In this document: piece by piece, positions 8,495 to 16,719 of the stretch
How the letters are laid out: each line of letters begins with the position of its first letter
Position numbering within the stretch: the stretch's first letter is position 1
NCBI RefSeq assembly: GCF_017873135.1
Contig: NZ_JAGGJV010000011.1
Location: forward strand, 1 to 64,000
Direction: 5' to 3'
Length of the DNA stretch: 64,000 bases
Source of the DNA: Rhizobium herbae
GTDB taxonomy: Bacteria; Pseudomonadota; Alphaproteobacteria; Rhizobiales; Rhizobiaceae
The notes under the pieces: model-generated
What the model was told of the DNA's origin: nothing
What the model saw: only the letters and a program-made list of their open reading frames with translations
Databases searched by the model: none
Position numbers and translations under genes: made by a program

Positions 8495-9235
8495 ATGAGC
8501 GCGCTGAGACTTGAGGGGGTGAGCAAGCACTTCGGGGCAATCCACGCATTGAGCGATGTGTCGCTTTCGATCGAGCCGGGAGAAGTCATCGGCCTGATGG
8601 GGGATAATGGAGCGGGCAAGTCCACCTTGGTGAAGGTCATCGCTGGAAATTTTGCGCCGAGCGCAGGCGAGATCTTCATCTCGGACACAAGGGTCGAGTT
8701 CCACAAACCGCTGGATGCCCAGCGTGCCGGAATCGAGGTCGTCTATCAGGACCTTGCCATTTGCGACAACCTGTCGGCTGCCGCAAACGTCTTTCTGGGG
8801 CGCGAACTGACCAGGCGGATCGGGCCGATCCAGATCCTTGACTATGCGCGCATGCGGATCAGGGCCGGAGAGCTGTTCGCCAGGCTTAAATCCGAAACCC
8901 GGCCGCGCGATCTGGTCAAGCGCATGTCGGGCGGACAACGGCAGGCCGTGGCCATCGCCCGCGCCCTTCTCAGCGACGCGAAGATCGTCCTGATGGACGA
9001 GCCCACCGCCGCAATTTCGGTGCGGCAGGTCGCGGAGGTACTCAATCTCATACGTTATCTGAGCGATCACGGCATTGCCGTGGTGCTGGTCAGCCATCGC
9101 ATGCCGGACGTGTTTCAAGTCGCCGACAGGATCGCCGTGCTGCGTCGCGGTCGTCTGGTGGCCAGCAAGAGGGCGGCGGATTCGTCGCCCGAGGAAGTTA
9201 CCGGCCTTATCACGGGAGCAATCGAATTCGCATGA
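8495..9235 (+). CDS. sugar ABC transporter ATPase, single NBD (FrcA type)
   Basis: This 246-aa single-domain ATPase resembles FrcA of the Sinorhizobium fructose importer. It has Walker A GDNGAGKST (36-44), the Q-loop VYQDLA, signature MSGGQRQ (143-149), Walker B VLMDEPT (164-170) and the H-loop in VSHRM. The ATG at 8495 has GGGAGG upstream, and earlier in-frame starts have none. The gene overlaps the permease by four bases (ATGA), so the two are translationally coupled. The partner binding protein is probably the divergent 7169-8158 product. Confidence 0.88.
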   Translation: MSALRLEGVSKHFGAIHALSDVSLSIEPGEVIGLMGDNGAGKSTLVKVIAGNFAPSAGEIFISDTRVEFHKPLDAQRAGIEVVYQDLAICDNLSAAANVFLGRELTRRIGPIQILDYARMRIRAGELFARLKSETRPRDLVKRMSGGQRQAVAIARALLSDAKIVLMDEPTAAISVRQVAEVLNLIRYLSDHGIAVVLVSHRMPDVFQVADRIAVLRRGRLVASKRAADSSPEEVTGLITGAIEFA

Positions 9236-10263
9236 GCGACCAGGGAAAGAGAAATTCCGTACCGACCGCACATTCACTGGCTGAAGTTATCGATCAGTCA
9301 GAACATCGCGGTTTGCTATCGCGGCTCACCAGCCAGCAGACCTTCTGGGTCTTCATGGCTGCGATGCTGGCCTGCCTGGCGCTGTCGCTATTGACCGACA
9401 CATTCGCCACCGAGCGGAACCTGTTCAATGTCTCGCGCAACTTCGCATTCGTGGCCATTATTGCTCTCGGCATGACCGCTGTGATCGCGTCCGGGGGCAT
9501 AGATCTGTCGGTGGGATCTACGGTCGTGCTGTCGTCCATGACCGTGGCTGTTTTGATGTCGGCGGGCATGCCGTTCTGGATCGGTATTCCGGCGGCGCTG
9601 GGCGTTGCAATCCTTTTAGGCGCGGTGAACGGCATACTGATCGCCTATGCGGGCATGCCGCCTTTCGTCGTGACGCTGGGCATGCTGTCGGTGGCGCGCT
9701 CGCTCGCAATGGTCCTGTCCAATAACAAGATGATCTACCAGTTCGGTCCGGATCACGATCTGCTGCTGGCGCTGGGTGGCGGCTCCACCATGGGCCTGCC
9801 GAACCCGCTGATCGTCATGGCTCTTCTGGCTGGAGTAACGGGGTTCATCTTCAAATGGACCCGCTGGGGCCAGCACCTCTTCGCGATGGGTGGCAACGAG
9901 AACGCGGCCAAGCTTACCGGAATTCCCGTGCGGCAATTGAAGGTTTCCGTTTATGTATTCTCGGCGCTGACGGCCGGGATCACCGGGGTGCTGGAAGTGG
10001 GCTGGCTGGGCGGCGTCACAACCAATCTCGGCCAGGGTATGGAACTTTCGGTGATCGCTGCGGCCGTTATCGGCGGGGCCAATCTGGCAGGCGGCGTGGG
10101 CACGGCGTTTGGCGCGGTGGTGGGTGCGCTTCTCATCGAGGTGATCCGCAACAGTCTGATATTGCTCGGTATTAGCACCTTCTGGCAGGGCGCTTTCGTC
10201 GGGTCGTTCATTGTTATTGCTGTGGCTTTCGACCGATTTCGCAGCATCCGCCAGCAGGGTTGA
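9232..10263 (+). CDS. sugar ABC transporter permease
   Basis: This is a 343-aa permease of the ribose/fructose class. A polar N-terminal tail of about 35 residues precedes the first membrane segment; SGGIDLSVGS is at residues 87-96 and PPFVVTLGMLSVARSLAM follows. The C-terminal half repeats the hydrophobic pattern ending at AFDRFRS. It is translationally coupled to the ATPase gene by an ATGA overlap and is convergent with the LacI-family gene. Confidence 0.88.
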   Translation: MSDQGKRNSVPTAHSLAEVIDQSEHRGLLSRLTSQQTFWVFMAAMLACLALSLLTDTFATERNLFNVSRNFAFVAIIALGMTAVIASGGIDLSVGSTVVLSSMTVAVLMSAGMPFWIGIPAALGVAILLGAVNGILIAYAGMPPFVVTLGMLSVARSLAMVLSNNKMIYQFGPDHDLLLALGGGSTMGLPNPLIVMALLAGVTGFIFKWTRWGQHLFAMGGNENAAKLTGIPVRQLKVSVYVFSALTAGITGVLEVGWLGGVTTNLGQGMELSVIAAAVIGGANLAGGVGTAFGAVVGALLIEVIRNSLILLGISTFWQGAFVGSFIVIAVAFDRFRSIRQQG

Positions 10264-10305
10264 GGACGGTGTCCCATCGCTATGGTGGCGGGTGCCCTCA
10301 AGCCG

Positions 10306-11379
10306 TCACTGCGCCGCCACGGGGGCTTCGACATCGGCGAAGCGCTGGGTGCCTGTCGATTGACGTGCGATCAGTTCGCACTCGACCTTGATTCGGCTTG
10401 GATTGGTGTGCAGGCCGCCGGCCGCGTCGATCAGCAATTCGGCAGCCGTGCGGCCCATCTCATAGAGTGGCAGCACGAGGGTCGAAAGCGGCGGGTGCGT
10501 ATACTGCGCGATGTTGCGGTCGTCGAAGCCGATCACGGCGACATCGTCCGGTATTCTGGCGCCGAGCTGTTTCAATGCGTCGAAGCAGCCGACGGCCATC
10601 ATGTCATTGGCGCAGAAGATGGCATCGGGTGGATTGTCCAATGCCATCAGCTCCAGCGTCATTTCATAACCCGCCGATGGCTCCCAATTGCCAGGGCGCA
10701 CGAGAGCCGGATCAAAGGCGATATCGTTGCTGGCCAATGCCTGCTTGTAGCCTTTGAGGCGGTCACGGGCTGCGTCCACACCCTGCTGGCCATTGATGAA
10801 GCCGATCCGCCGGCGGCCGGACAGCAGCAGGTGTTCAGTCGCCGTGCGACCACCCAGGAGGTCGCCGGGCAGAACGCAGTGATGCTCGCGATGTTCGTCG
10901 TAGCAGTTCACCAGAACGATGCTCAGATCGGCAAGGGCGGAGGGAATCTGCACGAGCCGGGTCAGAATCGTCCCGTAGATCAGGCCGAGAATGGGCAGTT
11001 TCTTCAGCCCACCGATGATGTTGCTCTCAAGGTCCGCGTCGCCGTGGCTCACCACCATCAGCATATTGATGCCGTATTCGAGCGCCTTGTCCCGGGCGCC
11101 CTCGAAGGCCAGCGACATCCAGGGGTCGGTTGAGGTTTCATCGGCGACGAAAACGATGGTGGACTGCCCGCCCGGCGGCGCCTTGGTTCCCCGGCGAACA
11201 AACCGGTAGCCAAGTGCCTGTGCCGCTTCCAGCACCCGGCCCCGGGTCGCGTCAGCAAGCCGCGCGCCCTTCGTTCCGCTGAGGACCAATGAGACGGTGG
11301 CCTGGGAGACTCCCGCAGCGGCAGCAACATCCATCATTGTGGGGCGCCCCACACTCACTTGTCTCTTGGATTTGGACAT
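10306..11379 (-). CDS. LacI-family transcriptional regulator
   Basis: This is a 357-aa repressor. The N-terminal helix-turn-helix reads TMMDVAAAAGVSQATVSLVL at residues 14-33, followed by the hinge helix region, where R-V-L-E-A-A-Q-A-L-G-Y is typical. A periplasmic-binding-protein-like effector domain (about 65-340) includes FCANDMMAVGCFDAL and VIGFDD, hallmarks of LacI/RbsR sensors. The ATG at 11379 is chosen because the product then starts a few residues before the DNA-binding domain. It lies between two transporter operons whose promoters each contain a similar 16-bp palindrome, so it probably represses both and responds to the imported sugar or a derivative. Confidence 0.9.
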   Translation of the reverse strand: MSKSKRQVSVGRPTMMDVAAAAGVSQATVSLVLSGTKGARLADATRGRVLEAAQALGYRFVRRGTKAPPGGQSTIVFVADETSTDPWMSLAFEGARDKALEYGINMLMVVSHGDADLESNIIGGLKKLPILGLIYGTILTRLVQIPSALADLSIVLVNCYDEHREHHCVLPGDLLGGRTATEHLLLSGRRRIGFINGQQGVDAARDRLKGYKQALASNDIAFDPALVRPGNWEPSAGYEMTLELMALDNPPDAIFCANDMMAVGCFDALKQLGARIPDDVAVIGFDDRNIAQYTHPPLSTLVLPLYEMGRTAAELLIDAAGGLHTNPSRIKVECELIARQSTGTQRFADVEAPVAAQ

Positions 11380-11511
11380 AAGTCGATCATTTCCCCGTAT
11401 AAAAAGACAACTGCCATGCGACTGTGAGAAATTCAACGCCGTTGGCTTCGATGGTTCCCTTGCCCAGCTTCTTCATACATCGTCCGCGATAATATTAAAC
11501 CAAAAAATGAA

Positions 11512-11546
11512 TTGACTTTGCAAAAGCATATTGCTGATATTAGCAA
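11512..11546 (+). promoter_or_regulatory. sigma70-like promoter overlapped by a LacI-type operator
   Basis: TTGACT (11512-11517), a 17-base spacer and TGATAT (11535-11540) make a good vegetative promoter. The palindrome TTGCTGATATTAGCAA (11531-11546; 7 of 8 half-site positions match) covers the -10. It lies between the divergent repressor gene and the permease gene, as expected for a repressed sugar operon. The promoter lies inside the longest open frame, which supports the later GTG start at 11623. Confidence 0.65.
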
Positions 11547-11622
11547 ATATCAATCAGCGGGCTGCGGAGGCCGTGTTGTGGAGGACGAGGTGGAGGCCAA
11601 GTTCTTGGGAGGGAGCCCTTCC

Positions 11623-12633
11623 GTGCAGCAAGGTGCGGAGCAGGAGCATGCGTCCGGGCTGTCCGTGGCGCTCAAACTCCTGAGCGCCGGGCCGGTTGTC
11701 ATTCTCATCGTGCTGTTGGTGATCCTCACCCTCAGCGTCCCCAATTTCTTCACGCCCCGAAACATCTCCAACATTCTGGCGCAGATCGCGGTGATTGCCG
11801 TTGTCGCGCTCGGCCAGCACCTCGTCATCCTGACCCGCGGCATTGATCTGTCGGTGGGCGCCAATCTGGCGCTGGCGACGGTGCTTGGAGCGCTGATGTT
11901 CCGGGTCACAGACAACGCATTCATTGTCATGGGCACCATGTTGCTTGCGGGGGCCGCAGTGGGCGCGGTGAACGGGCTGGTCTATGTCTACGGCCGTCTG
12001 CCTCATCCATTCATCATCACTCTGGCCACGCTCTCCATTGCGCGCGGCCTGGCGCTGGAGTTGTCGATCGGCCACACAACCATGCGCGGAATGCCGGCTA
12101 CGATCACGGCCATCGGCGGAGGCACCAGCTACGGGGTTCCAAACTCGTTTTTCGTCGTCCTGGCCGTGGCAGCGCTTGTTTTTGTCATCGCGCGCTATGT
12201 GGTTTGGGGGCGCTGGATCTATGCGGTTGGGGGCCAGCCGGACGCCGCCCGTCGCATGGGCATTCCGGTCAATCAGGTTCTCGTCTCCACCTACATGATG
12301 TCCGGTCTCTGTTGCGGGGTCGGTGCCATCGTTCTCTCCGGGCGCGCCGAGGCGGGTTCGCCTCTCTATGGCAACCTGCTCGAACTCGATACGATCGCGG
12401 CCGTGATCATCGGCGGCGCCAGTTTTCTCGGCGGCCGTGGAAATCTTGGTCATGCGCTGGTCGGTGCGGTTATGATCGGCGTCATTCGCAACGCCCTCAA
12501 CCTGCTTAACGTCAACCTCTATTTTCAGTTGATCGCCATCGGCGTGATCATCGTGCTGGCGGTCGAGTCGGATGTGCTGCGCAATCATCTTGAATCGCGT
12601 ATGCGGGTGAAACAGGCGGGAGCTTTGGGATGA
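11623..12633 (+). CDS. sugar ABC transporter permease
   Basis: This is a 336-aa permease when started at the GTG at 11623, which has GGGAGGGAG seven bases upstream. The longer frame from 11512 would include the promoter and operator. RGIDLSVGA is at residues 72-80, and HPFIITLATLSIARGLALE marks the second conserved loop. It overlaps the next ATPase gene by four bases. With the ATPase and the binding protein that follow, it forms a complete importer of the FrcBCA arrangement. Confidence 0.88.
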   Translation: MQQGAEQEHASGLSVALKLLSAGPVVILIVLLVILTLSVPNFFTPRNISNILAQIAVIAVVALGQHLVILTRGIDLSVGANLALATVLGALMFRVTDNAFIVMGTMLLAGAAVGAVNGLVYVYGRLPHPFIITLATLSIARGLALELSIGHTTMRGMPATITAIGGGTSYGVPNSFFVVLAVAALVFVIARYVVWGRWIYAVGGQPDAARRMGIPVNQVLVSTYMMSGLCCGVGAIVLSGRAEAGSPLYGNLLELDTIAAVIIGGASFLGGRGNLGHALVGAVMIGVIRNALNLLNVNLYFQLIAIGVIIVLAVESDVLRNHLESRMRVKQAGALG

Positions 12634-13382
12634 GCAAGCCCGTTCTGGAAGTGCGCGGCGCGCACAAGCGCTTCGGTGCGGTCCATGCTCTCAAGGGCGT
12701 CGGTTTTGTAGCCTGTCGGGGCGAGGTGCTGGCCCTGCTGGGAGACAATGGTGCCGGCAAGTCCACGCTGATCAAATGTGTCAGCGGGGTGCATGGGCTC
12801 GATGAAGGCGATATCCTGATCGAAGGCGAAAAAGTCGCCATCCGCACTCCCGCCGCCGCGCGCGGTGCCGGGATCGAAACGGTCTATCAGGATCTGGCGC
12901 TTTTCGACAACCTGACGCCGGCCGAAAATTTCTACTGTGGACGGGAACTATCGTTTCCGCGCTGGCTGCCGCGCGGCTTGCGGCTTCTTGCCAGCCGTAA
13001 AATGAACAGTGAAGCGGCCGCCGTCATCGACCGGCTCAAGGTCAAGCTACCCAGATTCGACGCCCAGGTGGCCCTCATGTCGGGCGGGCAGAGGCAGGCC
13101 ATCGCTGTTGCCCGTGCGGCTGTGTTTGCCCGCAAGGTTGTCATTCTCGACGAGCCCACGGCCGCTCTCGGCCTGCGTGAAAGCCGCAAGGTTCTCAACC
13201 TCATCGCCCAGCTGCGGGACGAGGGGAACGCGGTGATCCTGATCACCCACAATATGGAGCATGTCGTTGAACTGGCCGACCGCGCGGTGGTGCTGCGGCA
13301 GGGGCACAAGGTCGGCGAAATCGAAAAGCCCAACCGGTCCAACCAGCAGGATCTGGTGGCGATGATCGTCGGGGCTGAATGA
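12630..13382 (+). CDS. sugar ABC transporter ATPase, single NBD (FrcA type)
   Basis: This 250-aa ATPase has Walker A GDNGAGKST (38-46), Q-loop VYQDLA (85-90), signature MSGGQRQ (150-156), Walker B VVILDEPT (170-177) and an H-loop in LITHNM. It is close in architecture to the ATPase at 8495-9235, and the two are probably paralogues. The start ATG overlaps the permease stop. The binding-protein gene follows after about 70 bases. Confidence 0.9.
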   Translation: MSKPVLEVRGAHKRFGAVHALKGVGFVACRGEVLALLGDNGAGKSTLIKCVSGVHGLDEGDILIEGEKVAIRTPAAARGAGIETVYQDLALFDNLTPAENFYCGRELSFPRWLPRGLRLLASRKMNSEAAAVIDRLKVKLPRFDAQVALMSGGQRQAIAVARAAVFARKVVILDEPTAALGLRESRKVLNLIAQLRDEGNAVILITHNMEHVVELADRAVVLRQGHKVGEIEKPNRSNQQDLVAMIVGAE

Positions 13383-13455
13383 GGAGGTTCGCCTGCCGGG
13401 CCTCCGGCGGCGGAGCGGTCGCATGCAAGAGGCATTCATCAACGGGAGGACTATC

Positions 13456-14370
13456 ATGAAACTCGTACGACTATTGGGATGGCTGGCGCTGGGGAGCTCC
13501 ATCGCCTTCCCGGCAATTGCCGCAGACGTGAAACTGGGCTTCATCACCAAGTTCCCGGTGCCGTTCTTCGCCACGATGGAAAATGCAGCCAAGGCCTATG
13601 CCGAGGCCCATCCGGGTGTTGAAATCATCTATGGGCAGGGCGCATCGGCCACCGACATCGAAGGGCAGATCGCCCTGATCGAATCGATGGTTACCCAGGG
13701 TGTCAAGGGGATCGCCATCACCCCCGTGGACCCGACAGTCACGTCAGCACTCGACAAGGCCATCGCCGGCGGCGTGAAAGTGGTGCTCATGGATAACTCC
13801 ATCCCCGGCTGGGAGAATGCCGCCGCGCTGGCCACCACCGACAACTACAATGCCGGCAAGATTGCCGGAGCCTATCTGAAGTCGGTGCTTTCCGCCGGCG
13901 ATACGCTCGGCATCCTGGAGGGAGTACCGGGCGTTCCGGCGCTTGATGATCGCGTCAAGGGTATGCTGGAGGGGTTGGACGGTCTTGCCGTGAACGTCGT
14001 CGGTCGCAACGGCACCAATTGCACCGAAGAACTCGGCATCTCAGTGGCGGAAGATCTGCTCACGGCCAATCCGGACCTCAAAGCGATCTATGCGGCCTGC
14101 GGCCCGCCGGCCGCCGGTGCTGCGCGCGCCATCAAGAATGCCGGCATCGCCTCTGACAAGATCGTCCTGGTCGGGTTCGATTTTTGCTGTGGCGAAGAGG
14201 AGGCGCTGACCGCCGGTATCGAAGATGCCTCCGTCGCGCAGTTCCCGGCCAAGATGGCTGAACTAGGCGTTGACGCGCTCGTTCGCGCGATTGCGGGCGA
14301 GGACGTTCCCAAACTTATCGACTCGGGCGCGGCTCTCGTTACGCCGCAAAACATGGCCGACTTCAAGTAG
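13456..14370 (+). CDS. periplasmic sugar-binding protein
   Basis: This is a 304-aa secreted binding protein. The signal peptide is residues 1 to about 22 (LLGWLALGSSIAFPAIA), then the mature start DVKLGFITKFPVPFFATME. TQGVKGIAITPVDPTVTSAL and VLVGFDFCCGEEEALTAG are typical lobe and hinge strands. The ATG at 13456, with GGGAGGA upstream, is preferred over 13423. It is the last gene of the permease-ATPase-binding protein operon and is followed by a strong terminator-like hairpin. Confidence 0.9.
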   Translation: MKLVRLLGWLALGSSIAFPAIAADVKLGFITKFPVPFFATMENAAKAYAEAHPGVEIIYGQGASATDIEGQIALIESMVTQGVKGIAITPVDPTVTSALDKAIAGGVKVVLMDNSIPGWENAAALATTDNYNAGKIAGAYLKSVLSAGDTLGILEGVPGVPALDDRVKGMLEGLDGLAVNVVGRNGTNCTEELGISVAEDLLTANPDLKAIYAACGPPAAGAARAIKNAGIASDKIVLVGFDFCCGEEEALTAGIEDASVAQFPAKMAELGVDALVRAIAGEDVPKLIDSGAALVTPQNMADFK

Positions 14371-14382
14371 GAGGGCCAATCG

Positions 14383-14416
14383 GAGAAGGGCCGGCGTCAC
14401 CAGTGCGGCCCTTCTC
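14383..14416 (+). terminator. hairpin terminator of the third transporter operon
   Basis: GAGAAGGGCCG (14383-14393) and CGGCCCTTCTC (14406-14416) are perfect 11-bp arms with a 12-base loop, starting 12 bases after the binding-protein stop. Only a short T-containing tail follows, so termination may be partial. It marks the right end of the transporter region. Confidence 0.7.
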
Positions 14417-14654
14417 TTACAGCCCCACACCGAAGTTGCTGTCTTTTTTGCTCGTAGGTGACAATCAAGCCGAGTTACAGACGAACCGTCGGATTACCAG
14501 CAAATCGAAGGCGATTTAGTTCCATAATTATCCTTATGTGATACACGCATAACGATTATCGAAATTTTTTAACACCAAAAAGTGGCAGTCGACAGTGCTA
14601 ATTCCGAAGCTGTCCGGGACAGAACTTGTAAAACCATCACCGCCGGATTCGTGC

Positions 14655-15245
14655 TCACGTGTCACCGTAGCGCCCAACCATACGACGCAACTGTGTGTTC
14701 TGCTCAAGCAGTTTCGCAGACAGCTGCAATCGAAGACTTTTGATCTCAAGGTCTAGCTCAGCGGCCTCGTCAACGGCCGTCTTCTTCGTCGCTATTGGCT
14801 GTTCTAATGCTGTCTTGACTACCGTCCGCTTGCCGAGGTTTTCTCGCGCTTGAACCGCCGTCGCCCGTCGCCCGCTTGATCTGGTGGTAAGGGTGTCTGT
14901 CCCGCTTTTCCCATCGATAGTCTTTATGGCCGGCGCTACTGGTCCGGGCCGGTCCTGTCCCTCCGGAGCAACGTTATCTGCCACTTGCGAAGGCACGGGA
15001 TCGGTTTGTGCCGACGGTAAGGGTTGCTGAGCGTCTGCCTCGGTGGAAGCGGGCTGCCGGTCTGTGTTGTTCCCGTCAGCGGTCGATTGAAGGTGCGCTT
15101 GCAGTTCCCTTTGCTGCGCATTGAGTTGCTCGAACAAATCAACCTGCGGGTCAGATGTCGGCACGGCCTCATCGACCGATGCAACGGTTTCATCTGACTT
15201 GCGGCGTGATGCAAAGCCCTTGATTAGTTGCCATGGTGATCTCAT
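14655..15245 (-). CDS. SyrB-like coiled-coil protein (196 aa)
   Basis: A basic N-terminus (MRSPWQLIKGFASRRKSDE) is followed by a long low-complexity stretch rich in Q, P, T and D. The C-terminal coiled coil holds LEIKSLRLQLSAKLLEQN and QLRRMVGRYG. The tail resembles the end of the neighbouring 140-aa protein (KLRAENADLRKKLG), which is the basis for grouping them. GGGAG lies six bases before the ATG at 15245. SyrB of Sinorhizobium is a described regulator of symbiosis genes; transferring that role here is only an inference from architecture. Confidence 0.5.
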   Translation of the reverse strand: MRSPWQLIKGFASRRKSDETVASVDEAVPTSDPQVDLFEQLNAQQRELQAHLQSTADGNNTDRQPASTEADAQQPLPSAQTDPVPSQVADNVAPEGQDRPGPVAPAIKTIDGKSGTDTLTTRSSGRRATAVQARENLGKRTVVKTALEQPIATKKTAVDEAAELDLEIKSLRLQLSAKLLEQNTQLRRMVGRYGDT

Positions 15246-15367
15246 CGATGTCTCCCGACTCGTTTCCTGGCCCCATAGTACCGAGCGGGAGACCGGGCTT
15301 GCAATGCGAGCCCAGTCTTTAGTCGTGAAGCGGCTTTACATCGGCCGCTGCCGGCGATCGTCTACGA

Positions 15368-15790
15368 TCAAGCCAGCCCGAGCTTTTTACGGAGATCAGC
15401 GTTTTCGGCGCGGAGTTTGCCGGAAAGCTCCTTACGAAGCTTCTGGTTTTCTTCTTCGAGCTTCAGAAGATCGGCAAAACCGTCCGTATCAACCGGCGCG
15501 GCCGCGACTTTCGGCGTGCGCTTGGCGGGCTGAGCCTTCGCAGCCCTCGCCTTCTTTGCGGGAGCTGGTGCCTTCGCGGCCGGCTCGGCTGCAACAGGCA
15601 CACTGGTCGCCACTGCTTTCTTTGCCGGACCGCGAGTCTTCTTTACCGGCGTGCTTACCGAAGTGTCAGCAACAGCTTCCGCAGCGGCTTTTGGCTTCCG
15701 CGGTGCGCGCGTCTTCTTTTCTTTTGTCTTCGGAGAAGCTTCAGTGGACGCCGTATCGACTGCAGGAGTAAAGTTCGTATCATCAGCCAT
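15368..15790 (-). CDS. SyrB-like regulator, Ala/Lys-rich with C-terminal zipper
   Basis: This 140-aa protein has an acidic start (MADDTNFTPAVDT), then about 80 residues rich in Ala, Lys and Pro with PAKKA repeats like histone H1 tails. It ends in a heptad-patterned helix, LLKLEEENQKLRKELSGKL then RAENADLRKKLGL. This architecture matches rhizobial SyrB-type proteins, which are small, disordered and often plasmid-borne. The basic repeats suggest nucleic-acid binding. The start has AAGGATC upstream. It is followed on the same strand by the related 196-aa gene. Confidence 0.6.
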   Translation of the reverse strand: MADDTNFTPAVDTASTEASPKTKEKKTRAPRKPKAAAEAVADTSVSTPVKKTRGPAKKAVATSVPVAAEPAAKAPAPAKKARAAKAQPAKRTPKVAAAPVDTDGFADLLKLEEENQKLRKELSGKLRAENADLRKKLGLA

Positions 15791-16115
15791 TGGTAGATCC
15801 TTGAGTAGGGAAAATCGTTCACGACCGTTTTAAGTCGCTGTCAATATGCACAGAATATTATTTCGAGTTTATTGACAACGAATTTCAACGCGTTTTTCAC
15901 CCAACACGGGGAAGCTCTGGGTAGCCACCTTGCCCACGAACACTACTTCACGGACATGTTTGGCATTAGCTCACAACTGATCCGCGGGGTGTCTTGCAAA
16001 TCGAGATCAGGGCACTCAAGTACCCGTGCCGATCCCATTGTCAGTCCGCCATCAGATCAACTTCCGGGACCGCCGCGATAGGGGCCGGTTTGTTACTGAA
16101 CTATCGGCGAAACAC
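15791..16115. other. AT-richer intergenic region upstream of the SyrB-like gene
   Basis: This 325-base gap separates the end of traH from the start of the SyrB-like gene. It contains AT-rich sequence (15840-15890) that could hold the SyrB-like promoter, but I cannot define -35 and -10 boxes with proper spacing. No gene or clear terminator is visible. Confidence 0.4.
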
Positions 16116-16703
16116 TCATTGGGATCCATTAATTCTCGATAAATCGACGCGCGGATCAGCGCTCGCAGGGTGGTTCCCGTGGCTGGTCATATCCATCGCG
16201 GGGGTGGCCGGCGTAGACCGGGCATCATCGGGGTTCCCAGCAGCGCCCGTCTCCGCCTTCTCGGGGTCCGGTTCGAGGAACACGGACTTACCCTCGAAGT
16301 AACCCGTCTTCCAAGCATAAATGGCGTCATCGAATGCCTCCGGCGGCTCTGATCCATACCATTTCGTGACGATACGATAGATCTTCGCGAACAGACCGGT
16401 CCCCACACGAATATTTTCGCAGGCGTCGATGAGGTTGACCTTCAGCTCGGAGGCTTCGTTCACGCCGATCCCGGCTGGATATTGCGTAACTCCAACCCTG
16501 ACGACCGCATGGCCGACATATTTTGACACGATCGCCATCGCCTCCTCGCTCGTCCTCGCAACGGGCACAAGAATGAGTCGATCGCCGGATCTCACGGTAA
16601 CCGCCAGCGGGTTCGCGGAACCGGCCTCAGCAATGAACCGTTCGATGATGGCGGGCTTCAGGTGTGGATCCGCGCATATGGTGATCAAGGCAGGATCAAA
16701 CAT
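16116..16703 (-). CDS. traH: conjugal transfer protein TraH
   Basis: This is a 195-aa protein in the position of TraH of Ti-type plasmids, the last gene of traAFBH. The start at 16703 gives MFDPALITICADPHLKPAII. I see a mixed alpha/beta core with SANPLAVTVRSGDRLILVPV, no signal peptide and a disordered acidic C-terminus. Its biochemical role in transfer is not established. The identification rests on gene order (downstream of traB) and sequence impression. The upstream extension of the frame overlaps traB and is unlikely to be used. Confidence 0.8.
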   Translation of the reverse strand: MFDPALITICADPHLKPAIIERFIAEAGSANPLAVTVRSGDRLILVPVARTSEEAMAIVSKYVGHAVVRVGVTQYPAGIGVNEASELKVNLIDACENIRVGTGLFAKIYRIVTKWYGSEPPEAFDDAIYAWKTGYFEGKSVFLEPDPEKAETGAAGNPDDARSTPATPAMDMTSHGNHPASADPRVDLSRINGSQ

Positions 16704-16719
16704 AGATGTTCCACAAGGC

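Noticed and set aside
11554..12588. 344-codon minus-strand ORF opposite the third permease
   Set aside because: Translation is Asp/His/Arg-rich low complexity, and the plus strand encodes a well-conserved permease.
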